Below, piece after piece: positions 53,525 through 61,575 of a DNA stretch of 64,000 bases. Each line of letters starts with the position of its first letter. The first letter of the stretch is position 1. A program made the position numbers and the translations under genes. The stretch is from Hyphomicrobiaceae bacterium. GTDB lineage: Bacteria > Pseudomonadota > Alphaproteobacteria > Rhizobiales > Hyphomicrobiaceae. The stretch covers positions 538,392-602,391 of the forward strand of contig JALHMB010000004.1 in NCBI GenBank assembly GCA_022844275.1. The letters run 5' to 3'. The notes beneath the pieces are model-generated. The model worked only from the letters and a program-made list of their open reading frames with translations. It was not told the origin of the DNA and made no database searches.

Positions 53525-54802
53525 TCAGTTTGCGGTGAGGGTGGTCGTGCCGCGGTACGGGCGCAGGATGATGTCCTTGTGGACGATGACGCGCAGCGGC
53601 CAGCCAGGACGCACGGTGATGGTCGGCTGGACATTGAGATGACGCTCGATGAGGCGCTGGCCAGCACGGTTGGTGGTCGACTGTGTTGAAAGCTGCAGCG
53701 CGCGGATGAGATCGCTGTCGCCAGAACCGCCCAGGCCGCCGAAGACCAACTCACTGCCGACGCCGAGCACGGTCGCCAGCGCGACGCCCTTCAGCAATTG
53801 CCAGGTGTGAAGGTTGACCTGATCGGCAAGGCCCGCATATCCGCCTGTATCCGTTGCCGGCAGGCTGTCGATGACGATGGAGGAGCCATCCGGCATAATG
53901 ATGCGCTGCCAGATGACGAGCGCCCGCTCCTGGCCGAACGCGACGACGTTGTCGTACTTGCCGATCAGGCGCGAGCCTTGCGGCAGTAAGAGAAATCGAC
54001 CGGAGACGGAATCAAAAATATTCTCTGTGACCTGGGCGATGACGAAGCCCGGCAGATCGGAGTTGAGGCCGGTCACGAGGCTCGCCGGAATGACTGTCCC
54101 GGCCATCAATTGATACGGCGAGGCCGGCGTCTGTAGGCCGTGCGGATTGTATATCTCCTTCTCGGGACCGGAGCGCAGGAACGTCAGCTTGCGCAGGCTC
54201 TCTGTCGCGTCCGTGCCGGTGGGCTCGAGGTTGCCTGCGGCGAGCGCACGGGCCTGGTCCGCCGCGCGCAACCCGGTCAGCGCTCCAGAGTCACCGCCGC
54301 TCGGAGCCGACCGCGATTGCAGGCCGGGCTCTGCGCGGGGCGCGTTTTCCTGCAGCGGTGTCTTCAATTGAAGGCGGAAGAAGACCTGGGATTCCCGCGC
54401 CTGCCCCGCCATGCGGGCGAGCCGCGTGCGCTCCAACTGTTCGGCCTGGTCGATGGGATCGCCTCCGACCTCGGTCAATTGTGGGATGCCTGATGGCGAA
54501 CGTACCGGCTCGGATGGGCGCTCCGTGCGCACGCCGTCGTACGACGCCGGCAGCCGGGCAAGGCTCTCGGGCGTAGGCTTGTTCTCGACGTTGATGAGTT
54601 CACGCGGCGCGCCGACTTGGAGCTTCGGCGGCTGCAGGGCAACCAGAACCAGGAAGGCGACGAGCATTAGCACGACGGCTGCACCGCCGATCAGCACTTT
54701 GCGGTTGATGCGCGTCACCGGCCGCGGCCGTGCGCGCAGCTCGAGCGTCTCCGGCGCGACTTTCTCAGTCTCGGCTTTTTTGGCGGGGTCGGTCTCGCTC
54801 AT
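53525..54802 (-). CDS. trbI: Conjugal transfer protein TrbI (VirB10)
   Basis: TrbI is the VirB10-type protein spanning the cell envelope in type IV secretion. The 425-residue product has a cytoplasmic N terminus, one anchor (KVLIGGAAVVLMLVAFLVLVAL), a Pro-rich periplasmic region and the C-terminal domain (YQLMAGTVIPASLVTGLNSDLPGFVIAQVTENIFDSVSGRFLLLPQGSRLIGKYD; VNLHTWQLLKGVALATVLGVG). It looks intact. It overlaps trbG by 4 bases. Confidence 0.95.
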   Translation of the reverse strand: MSETDPAKKAETEKVAPETLELRARPRPVTRINRKVLIGGAAVVLMLVAFLVLVALQPPKLQVGAPRELINVENKPTPESLARLPASYDGVRTERPSEPVRSPSGIPQLTEVGGDPIDQAEQLERTRLARMAGQARESQVFFRLQLKTPLQENAPRAEPGLQSRSAPSGGDSGALTGLRAADQARALAAGNLEPTGTDATESLRKLTFLRSGPEKEIYNPHGLQTPASPYQLMAGTVIPASLVTGLNSDLPGFVIAQVTENIFDSVSGRFLLLPQGSRLIGKYDNVVAFGQERALVIWQRIIMPDGSSIVIDSLPATDTGGYAGLADQVNLHTWQLLKGVALATVLGVGSELVFGGLGGSGDSDLIRALQLSTQSTTNRAGQRLIERHLNVQPTITVRPGWPLRVIVHKDIILRPYRGTTTLTAN

Positions 54803-55797
54803 GAACGTGTTTCCCGCCAGACCGCGTCCGTGCGGACAATGCGCACGACCCGCTGTGGGGCCGTGCCGAGGCGAAGCTCGGCGGCGGCAAACAGCCGATC
54901 GACGATGTAGGTGGTCCCGCGTACGCGGTAGTTGACGAGCGCGGACTTGCCGTCGGGGCCAATGACGAACAGGGGCGGCGCCTCGCTCTGCGCGAGGCCT
55001 GACGGGAACTGGATGTAGACCTTGGCGCCATCATCGAAGACCTGTCGCGGTTTCCAGGGCGCGTCGCCCTCGATGCGATAGCGAAAGCGGAGCTGGTCGA
55101 TGTTGACGCCGCTGTCGGCGATCGACCCGAGTGGGGCTGCAGCGTCGTCGCGCTGCTTGCGCAGGGATACGAGTTCGGCCGCAGGATACGTCCACGACAC
55201 CGACGCCATATAGGTCTTGTCGCTCGAGCGCATTTCGAGGTGGTAGGTGCGCCGGTCGGTGGTGATGATAAGATTGGTCTCGAGGTCGGCGCCGACCGGT
55301 TTCACCAGGATGTGGACTTGCGCATCCTTCCCGTCGCCACTCGTCGTATCGCCGACCACCCATCGCACGGTGTCGCCGGCCGAGACGGAGACGAGCCTCT
55401 CGCCCGCCTCGAGTGCGACATCCGTTACCTGGTTGACGGCGGCATAGAGCTGGTACAGCGCACCCTTGGTGTAGGGATAGACCTGGATGGCATTGATATA
55501 GCCATCCTTAACCGGCTCGACGCGTGCTGCGGTATTGGCGCCCGCGACACGTTCCGAAGGCGGGCGGGCGTCCTTCTTCTTGTCGGCCTCCTTGCCGACG
55601 GGCTTGAGCTGGCCGGGAAGAGGAAGTGGCGTTGGCACTTCAACATAGCGGATGGGCGGCTTCGGTTCCGGGTCGCGCCGGGCGGCCAGGGCCGGACTGT
55701 CGAGGATGGGGATCTCCGGCACCCTGATGCTGGGGGTGCAGGCATTGAATCCACTCGACGCTACGAGAGCAACTGCAACACAACGCAACGTGCTCAT
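54799..55797 (-). CDS. trbG: Conjugal transfer lipoprotein TrbG (VirB9)
   Basis: TrbG is the VirB9 homologue of the outer-membrane core. The 332-residue product has a lipoprotein signal with lipobox FNAC, a linker, then the CagX/VirB9 domain (AIQVYPYTKGALYQLYAAVNQVTDVALEAGERLVSVSAGDTVRW; LETNLIITTDRRTYHLEMRS; VNYRVRGTTYIVDRLF). It overlaps trbI and trbF by 4 bases each. Confidence 0.94.
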   Translation of the reverse strand: MSTLRCVAVALVASSGFNACTPSIRVPEIPILDSPALAARRDPEPKPPIRYVEVPTPLPLPGQLKPVGKEADKKKDARPPSERVAGANTAARVEPVKDGYINAIQVYPYTKGALYQLYAAVNQVTDVALEAGERLVSVSAGDTVRWVVGDTTSGDGKDAQVHILVKPVGADLETNLIITTDRRTYHLEMRSSDKTYMASVSWTYPAAELVSLRKQRDDAAAPLGSIADSGVNIDQLRFRYRIEGDAPWKPRQVFDDGAKVYIQFPSGLAQSEAPPLFVIGPDGKSALVNYRVRGTTYIVDRLFAAAELRLGTAPQRVVRIVRTDAVWRETRS

Positions 55798-56492
55798 TTT
55801 GACTCTCCGGTGGTGACGTCCTGAGACCAGTTGAAGGCGTGCACGTAGATGCCGAGCGGGTTCTTGCGCACCGCGTCGACGGTTCGGGGTGGCGTGATGA
55901 CGATCGAGAAGAGGCCGGTGAGGCGTTTGGTGTCTCTCAGCGCCCCGCCCTCAAAAGATCGTTCCAGCCAGCGCACCTGGAAGGACGTGTCCGAGGCGCG
56001 CACGACGCTCGTCACGTCGACGGCGACGGTCTGGCGACCCACCCGGGCGAATGGATCGTTGTCTCGCGCGTACTCGTTCAGCGTGACGGCGGCTTTGTCG
56101 GTCACGAAGTCATAGGCCTTGAGCCAGTTCTGCCGCACGACGACGGGATCGATCGACAGCGCGCGCACGTTGTCGACGAAGCGCGCGAGGTGATAGCCGA
56201 TCTGTGCGTCGTTCGGCGCATACGTCTCGGCCGCCGGGCCGATGGCACGCGCCCCACCGCGCGAGTCCACCTCGACGATGTAGGGAACGATCGCGCTCGT
56301 TCGCCCGATCCAGAGGAGGATGGCCGCGAGCAGAAGTGACAGACCAAGGCTGCCGACCGCCACGAGGCGCCAGTTGTGCGCCTGAACGCGCGCACTGCCC
56401 ATGCGTTCGTCCCAGGCCTGCGCAGCTTTCTGGTAGGGCGTGACCGGTTCCGGCGTTTCGCCATAGCGCAAGGTCGATCGCTTGAAGGCCAT
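55794..56492 (-). CDS. trbF: Conjugal transfer protein TrbF (VirB8)
   Basis: TrbF is the VirB8-type inner-membrane assembly protein. The 232-residue product from ATG 56492 (GGAG before it) shows PYQKAAQAWDERMGSARVQAHNWRL, one anchor (SLGLSLLLAAILLWIG), and the periplasmic domain (VVVRQNWLKAYDFVTDKAAVTLNEYARDNDPFARVGRQTVAVDVTSVVRASDTSFQVRWLE). It overlaps trbG and lies 13 bases after the traG/trbL chimera. Confidence 0.94.
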   Translation of the reverse strand: MAFKRSTLRYGETPEPVTPYQKAAQAWDERMGSARVQAHNWRLVAVGSLGLSLLLAAILLWIGRTSAIVPYIVEVDSRGGARAIGPAAETYAPNDAQIGYHLARFVDNVRALSIDPVVVRQNWLKAYDFVTDKAAVTLNEYARDNDPFARVGRQTVAVDVTSVVRASDTSFQVRWLERSFEGGALRDTKRLTGLFSIVITPPRTVDAVRKNPLGIYVHAFNWSQDVTTGESK

Positions 56493-56505
56493 GATCTCCA
56501 CTCCC

Positions 56506-58713
56506 CTACGTCTTGTTCTTGAGATCGGGGCCGCTGCTGCTGCCAGCGCGGTCGCCATCGCGGAGCGCGTGCGCAGCCATCAACCCCGCCTGGGTCATGC
56601 GCTGGCGGCGGGCGAGGCTCTGCGCCCATGGTGGCGGACCCGACGAGGACGTGCTGCCGCCGGAAAGATCGGCGTCGGAGCCTTTGCCGTCGCCCTCTCC
56701 TGATGGGGCCGCATCCCGGTATCCCTGCGCAGTGCCGTGGCGATAGGCAGTGCGCACCGGCGCCGCCGACGTTGCCGCCATGCGCGATGCTGGTCCTGAG
56801 ACGGTTGCTCGCGCGACACCTCCCATGCCACCTGCCTCATAAGCGGCGCCGACACGGCCCGCGAGCGACGCAGCCGATTTGATGGCACCGCCGGTCGTGC
56901 GCCCGGCCATGCGGGCCGCGCCGGCCGTTGCGACGCCGCCGGCAACTGCCGTGCCGCCAAGCGCGGCCGTGGTCGCAACCGCGGCGCCGGCGCCGAGTTG
57001 AGGCGCGCCGGTGATCAGACCGGCGGCAATGCCAGGAACGAAGATGGCGAGGCCGAACACAGAAATCGCGCCAAGGATGCAGGAGGCCGCCTGCGTCAGC
57101 GTCACCTCGCCGGTCGGGCGCATGACCGTGCCGAAGATCGACGAGCCAATACCGACCACGATCGCCAGCACCATGAGCTTGATGCCCGACGCAATGACAT
57201 TGCCGAGCACCCGCTCGGCCAGGAACGCTGTCTGTCCGAACAGCGCGAACGGCACCAGCACGAAGCCCGCCAGCACTGTCAGCTTGAACTCGATGATGGT
57301 GATGAAGAGCTGGACCGACAGCACAAAGAAGGCGAGCAGAACGATCACCCAGGCCAGCATCAGCACGGCGATGGTCACAAAGTTCGAAAAGAAGGTCGTG
57401 ATGCCAATCAGCTCGCCAGCTTTCTCGAGCAGCGGTTTTGATGCCGTGAACCCTGTCGAGGCGACAAACCCCGGGCGCATCAAATCGGCCGACGTCAGCG
57501 ACGTCCCCGTGGCCCTCAGCCCCAACCCAGCAAACGACTGGAAGATAATGTCGGCCAAGCTCTGAAAATTCGACAGCAGCAGCGCAAAGAACCCGACATA
57601 CAACACCTTGCGGATGAGCTGAGCGACAACGTTGTCCTCGCCCATCAGCGCCCAGAACAATCCAGCGAGCGTGATGTCGATCGCCACCAGAATGCTGGTC
57701 AGAAACGCCACATCGCCAGCCAGCAACCCAAATCCGCTGTCGATGTAACGGCTGAACGTCGCCGTCAGGAGTTCACGCGCCACCGACGCGACGACAGGAT
57801 GTACAACTGGAGTCGTATCCGTACCCTGGTGGTTGGTGGTCAGCATGATCCCGAGCGTTCTACTGATCGAGCGGGCGGGATCAGCAAGGAAAGTCGCGAC
57901 GCGCGCGAGCGTCTTCTCCTTCTCGGCATAGAGAACGTGGAGGATGGTGCCGACCAGCAGCGCGTGCGCGGTCTTCTCCCAGTGATCGCGCTGTTCGCGC
58001 GCGCCGTCCGGATCGACGAGGATGTCGGCGATGTTCTGGACATCGCGGACCTCCATCTCACCCTTGCGCACTTCGAGTAGGGGATTGAAGCGCGCCGACA
58101 AGGGATTGGTCGGATCGAAGAGCAGGCAATGGGAGAAGCGTGATCGCCAGCCAGCAGTGAGCGTCCAGTTTTCGCCCTTGATGTCGTGGATGACGGCGGA
58201 ATGGCCCCAGGTCAGCAGTGTCGGCACGACGAGGCCGACGCCCTTGCCTGATCGGGTCGGTGCCACGGCGATGACATGCTCGGGGCCGTCATGGCGGAGA
58301 TACTGGCCATTCCAAAGGCCGAGGATCAGTCCCTTGTCGCCGAGAAGTCCTGCGCTTTGCACATCCGCGCCGTCCGCCCAGCGGGCCGAGCCATAGGTTG
58401 TTATGAGGTTCTTGCGGCTGGCCCGCCGGGCGGCTCCCCCAACCGCGACGGCGCCGCCGGCAATCCCCCCGAAGGCGGCAACGGCACCGGCGCGTGCAAA
58501 GACATCCGGCGCCTGGCTGTCGAAGGCCAGCCACCAGACGAAGAGCTTCCACGGGGCGTAGAGTTTCAATCCGAGCAGTTCGCACCATGCCGGGCCGAGT
58601 GCCGGGTGATACCCAAGCATCGCTGCGGTCCACTGCGTCGCCATCATGAGAGAAGCTGTCACCAGCACGAGGGCTATGAGACCGTGGGCGATCGCAGCAC
58701 GAACCGGAAGCAT
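56506..58713 (-). CDS. TraG::TrbL chimera (in-frame fusion of coupling protein N-terminal half to TrbL)
   Basis: One 735-codon frame joins two known proteins. Residues 1 to about 315 are the N-terminal half of the VirD4-type coupling protein TraG: two anchors, the P-loop APTRSGKGVGL, VIHDIKGENW, FDPTNPLSARFNPLLEVR and HPVVASVARELL. From about residue 317 the text is TrbL (VirB6) from near its N terminus: FSRYIDSGFGLLAGDVAFLTSILVAIDITLAGLFW, several hydrophobic segments and a Gly/Ala/Ser tail. The join lies near 57755-57775. Lost are the second half of TraG with Walker B, and by usual gene order trbB, trbC, trbD, trbE and trbJ. A deletion is the simplest cause; an assembly join is the alternative. 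Confidence 0.85.
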   Translation of the reverse strand: MLPVRAAIAHGLIALVLVTASLMMATQWTAAMLGYHPALGPAWCELLGLKLYAPWKLFVWWLAFDSQAPDVFARAGAVAAFGGIAGGAVAVGGAARRASRKNLITTYGSARWADGADVQSAGLLGDKGLILGLWNGQYLRHDGPEHVIAVAPTRSGKGVGLVVPTLLTWGHSAVIHDIKGENWTLTAGWRSRFSHCLLFDPTNPLSARFNPLLEVRKGEMEVRDVQNIADILVDPDGAREQRDHWEKTAHALLVGTILHVLYAEKEKTLARVATFLADPARSISRTLGIMLTTNHQGTDTTPVVHPVVASVARELLTATFSRYIDSGFGLLAGDVAFLTSILVAIDITLAGLFWALMGEDNVVAQLIRKVLYVGFFALLLSNFQSLADIIFQSFAGLGLRATGTSLTSADLMRPGFVASTGFTASKPLLEKAGELIGITTFFSNFVTIAVLMLAWVIVLLAFFVLSVQLFITIIEFKLTVLAGFVLVPFALFGQTAFLAERVLGNVIASGIKLMVLAIVVGIGSSIFGTVMRPTGEVTLTQAASCILGAISVFGLAIFVPGIAAGLITGAPQLGAGAAVATTAALGGTAVAGGVATAGAARMAGRTTGGAIKSAASLAGRVGAAYEAGGMGGVARATVSGPASRMAATSAAPVRTAYRHGTAQGYRDAAPSGEGDGKGSDADLSGGSTSSSGPPPWAQSLARRQRMTQAGLMAAHALRDGDRAGSSSGPDLKNKT

Positions 58714-59058
58714 GAGACGCGAACCTTTCGGGCGAGAACTTCGTCGCCTCGAAAGGATCGCAAGAGGGCACGCACAACTTCAATCCGGTAAATTGCGCAC
58801 GATTGCGCGCTATCGTGAAAGGCCGTGAATGCTTTGCGGCGGAATATCGGCAGAGCGCTTCGTGCGCGTGAATTGAAATCGAGAATGTTGTCACCGATCG
58901 TGCGAGAAATTTGGATGTGCATGCGCGAGCGCAGCGAACTGAAACGAGAGATACGGATGTGCGCCGATGATTGACCCTAGTCACGCGCCGCAGCGCGCGT
59001 GCAGCGGAGCTGCCATAGCTCCGATGACAACCATCAATTAGAGAGAGTGAAGCGGCAC
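58714..59058. other. Gap where relaxase and related genes would be expected
   Basis: No gene is supported in these 345 bases. A small hairpin GGAGCT/AGCTCC lies at 59006-59022. In related elements the stretch between DUF2493 and traG usually carries a relaxase and replication or partition genes; none remains here. Confidence 0.45.
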
Positions 59059-59985
59059 CTATGCGCCGCCGCGCTTGCGGCAGTCGCACAGCGGAATGCC
59101 GCGCACCTTCGCCTTATCGGCGAGGTTGTCGGTCACGCCAGAGCCTGGGAACAGGACGACTCCAATCGGCATGGTATCGAGAAGCTGGTCATTGCGCTTG
59201 AAGGGCGCAGCCTTCGCGTGACGTGCCCAATCGGGCTTGAAGACGATCTGCGTGATCTTGCGGTTATCCGCCCAGCAGGCGGCGATCTTCTCGGCGCCAC
59301 GCGGCGCACCGCCGTGCAGGAGGACCATATCGGGATGCTTCGCCAGTACCTTGTCGAGAATTGCCCAGATACTGTGATGATCATTGCAATCGACGCCGCC
59401 GGCGAAGGCAATCCTGGTGCCCCTCGGGAGCAACGTCTCGGCGTCGGCACGGCGACGCGCATTGATGAATTCGCGGCTGTCGATCATCGCGGCGGTCATC
59501 GTCGTCCGGTTGACCATCGAACCGGCGCGGGGACGCCAGATTGAGCCCGTATGGATGCCGAACAGCTCAGCCGCGCCATCGCGGATGAATTCGAAGCTGT
59601 TGCGACGCTCGATCAGCGTCACACCTTCCCGGATGAGGCATTCGAGCTCGACGGAGCGGACCTCTGAGCCGTCCTGCTCGCGTTGGCAAGTCCGCTGTGC
59701 GGCCTCGTTCTTGTCCAGCTCGTGCTCGATGCGGTCGATCCGGCGGTGGAAGACGTTGACAACCGACCACAGTAGGACCTCGAGGTCAGACTCGAGCCGG
59801 GTGTCGGACAAGGTCGCGACCAGCGCATCGAAGATGTCAGCAAGAGCACCCTGAAGCTTTTCCGGCTCGGGGAGTGGACGAGGATCGGCTTCATCGTCGA
59901 AGGGGCGATGCGCATAGAGTGCCAACTCATCGAGCAGATGGACCGTCGGTGATGCCGTCCGGTCGGGGAGATGATCGAAGGTCAT
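59059..59985 (-). CDS. DUF2493 protein
   Basis: The 308-residue product ends with the DUF2493 domain (TRIAFAGGVDCNDHHSIWAILDKVLAKHPDMVLLHGGAPRGAEKIAACWADNRKITQIVFKPDW), a Rossmann-like SLOG-type fold that may bind nucleotides. The N-terminal 190 residues are helical (ALADIFDALVATLSDTRLESDLEVLLWSVVNVFHRRIDRIEHELDK). The family is frequent on these elements, its role unknown. GAGGAGA lies before the ATG at 59985. Confidence 0.88.
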   Translation of the reverse strand: MTFDHLPDRTASPTVHLLDELALYAHRPFDDEADPRPLPEPEKLQGALADIFDALVATLSDTRLESDLEVLLWSVVNVFHRRIDRIEHELDKNEAAQRTCQREQDGSEVRSVELECLIREGVTLIERRNSFEFIRDGAAELFGIHTGSIWRPRAGSMVNRTTMTAAMIDSREFINARRRADAETLLPRGTRIAFAGGVDCNDHHSIWAILDKVLAKHPDMVLLHGGAPRGAEKIAACWADNRKITQIVFKPDWARHAKAAPFKRNDQLLDTMPIGVVLFPGSGVTDNLADKAKVRGIPLCDCRKRGGA

Positions 59986-60005
59986 GGAACACGTCTCCTC
60001 AGCGA

Positions 60006-60190
60006 GGCCGCGCCCATCGCGGCCTTCCGGCGACGGACCAGCCGGGACCGGTCGCGGCCAGCACCCAAAGGCGGAGCCTGCAGGGCCGCAGCGCAGCGGA
60101 GGACGGCAAGCGCGGCCTCTGGCCGCGCGCCGCCGTTGCGGCCGCGGCCGGTTCTGGCCCGATCGCCCCTCAGGAAGGCCGGGCGCGGCC
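60006..60190. repeat. Cluster of eight CGCGGCC/GGCCGCG heptamers
   Basis: The 253-base gap between the Toprim gene and the DUF2493 gene holds the heptamer CGCGGCC at 60018, 60053, 60111, 60143 and 60184, and its complement GGCCGCG at 60006, 60121 and 60140. Two pairs form hairpins: 60006-60012 with 60018-60024, and 60110-60117 with 60121-60128. Iterated sites in a mobile element suggest a protein-binding array such as a partition, replication or transfer origin, but no function is proven. Confidence 0.6.
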
Positions 60191-60238
60191 GGTGAGCTGA
60201 GAGATCGGTCCGTGCCGCCCGGCCACCGACGGTGCGGA

Positions 60239-61291
60239 TCACAACCGACCGAATGGCGCTGCGAGATGAAAGCGCTCAACGTCGGCCGGATGAACTTGCG
60301 GACGTACGATCGCGCGCAGCTCATCGAGGCCGAAGGCTACGAGATCCTCGTTGAAGTCGCCGAGGTGTGGCGACAGCGTGATAGTTTCGATCCCGGCAGC
60401 CGCGGCGCGTTTGGTCAGAGTCGCCACGGCACCATCACCGGCAGGATCGATGTCGCGGGCGATATAGAGCCGTCGCAGCGCATCCGGAAACAGGATGGCC
60501 GACAGATGCGCAGCCGACAACGCTGCCATCATCGGCACGCCCGACAACACCACACGCAGGGACAACATCGTCTCGATGCCCTCCCCGGCTGCCATCACCT
60601 TAGCCGAGGAGCCAAACCGAACGGCATGACCGCGGAGCGCGCCCATGGCTTTGCGCGGCGTCTCGATCGGCGCCTTGCCGGCGACGGACGGGTCGAGCCA
60701 TGTGCGATGCGCGCCAGTGATCGCGCCGCCAAGATCGGTCACGCTCGCAATCATCGCCGGCCAATTCTGGCGCGGCGCCTTGTCATCGGCACGGTAGTAG
60801 CAGCGCGGGTGAAAGCGCAGCGCTCCGACATCGTGCAGACGATCTATGCAACGATGGCGAAGATAGGTTTCCACCAATGTGCCGAGGATCGGCAGCGACG
60901 CGGCGATGAGACGCCGTGCAGCTTCGGGTGAGCCTGTCGGGGCCGGTATCGCGCGGGGCCTGTGCGGTGGCTCGGGCTCTGGACGCGGCAGACTGAGAAA
61001 GCGGCGCGCCTCGTCGGCAACATCGCGAAAGTCCATGAGCCCCAAGCTCCCACGGATCACATCGAGCAGATCGCCGTGCTCCCCAGTTGCCGAGTCGGTC
61101 CACTTGCCGGCCGCCCCTGCGCCGCTTTCCGGGCCGAGCAGGCGAAGATGCATCGAGCGTCCTGGCGTATTGCGCACGTCGCCGACGATCCAATAGCGCC
61201 CCACGCGCCGACCATTGGAGAGGTACTGACGACATACCGCCTCGGCCTCGCGCGCGAGACGGTATGACAGATCGCTGGCGGATGAGCTCAT
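60239..61291 (-). CDS. Toprim-domain protein (plasmid primase-like)
   Basis: The 350-residue product from ATG 61291 (GAGGTGATC before it) has an N-terminal region with EAVCRQYLSNGRRVGRYWIVGDV and SLGLMDFRDVADEARRFLSL, then a Toprim domain: AAGEGIETMLSL supplies the Glu and LYIARDIDPAGDGAVATLTKRAA the D-x-D. Similar proteins on alphaproteobacterial elements are annotated as Toprim or DUF7146 proteins and may act as primases. No classical primase zinc finger is seen. Confidence 0.85.
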   Translation of the reverse strand: MSSSASDLSYRLAREAEAVCRQYLSNGRRVGRYWIVGDVRNTPGRSMHLRLLGPESGAGAAGKWTDSATGEHGDLLDVIRGSLGLMDFRDVADEARRFLSLPRPEPEPPHRPRAIPAPTGSPEAARRLIAASLPILGTLVETYLRHRCIDRLHDVGALRFHPRCYYRADDKAPRQNWPAMIASVTDLGGAITGAHRTWLDPSVAGKAPIETPRKAMGALRGHAVRFGSSAKVMAAGEGIETMLSLRVVLSGVPMMAALSAAHLSAILFPDALRRLYIARDIDPAGDGAVATLTKRAAAAGIETITLSPHLGDFNEDLVAFGLDELRAIVRPQVHPADVERFHLAAPFGRL

Positions 61292-61310
61292 GATCACCTC
61301 GATATAGGTG

Positions 61311-61508
61311 TCACAAGCGCCAGTACGAGACGATCTCCTGCGCCTCGCGATGGAACTCGAGCATTTGCCGATAGAAGCGATGCCGCTCGTTGCGCTTGGC
61401 CGGATCGCGGCGTGCTTCCGGCGTGAGCTTCCTGGCAGCGGCGCGGACGACGGCGCGCCAACCGTCGTGCACTGTGATGTCGAGGCGCAGGTAGGTGCCA
61501 TAGGTCAT
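61311..61508 (-). CDS. Small conserved element protein (65 residues)
   Basis: The product (MTYGTYLRLDITVHDGWRAVVRAAARKLTPEARRDPAKRNERHRFYRQMLEFHREAQEIV) is basic and helical after a short strand. Similar small proteins next to parB-like genes are frequent on these elements as I recall, with no known role. GGAGGACCGCC precedes the ATG. An overlapping frame at 61294-61551 has Arg/His/Pro-rich text and is less likely. Confidence 0.8.
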   Translation of the reverse strand: MTYGTYLRLDITVHDGWRAVVRAAARKLTPEARRDPAKRNERHRFYRQMLEFHREAQEIVSYWRL

Positions 61509-61520
61509 GGCGGTCCTCCG

Positions 61521-61550
61521 AAAGAAAAATGCCCGGCACAGGGCCGGGCA
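61521..61550 (-). terminator. Rho-independent terminator after the parB-like gene
   Basis: On the minus strand an 8-bp stem TGCCCGGC/GCCGGGCA (61543-61550 with 61530-61537, 5-base loop) is followed by TTTTTCTTT. It separates the parB-like transcript from the next gene. Confidence 0.88.
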
Positions 61551-61575
61551 AAGGTGGACTGGAATCTGAGCGGTT

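Noticed and set aside
59984..60931. Plus-strand frame across the heptamer cluster
   Set aside because: It is antisense to the Toprim gene and its text is Arg/Pro/Gly-rich low complexity, so the gap is treated as non-coding.
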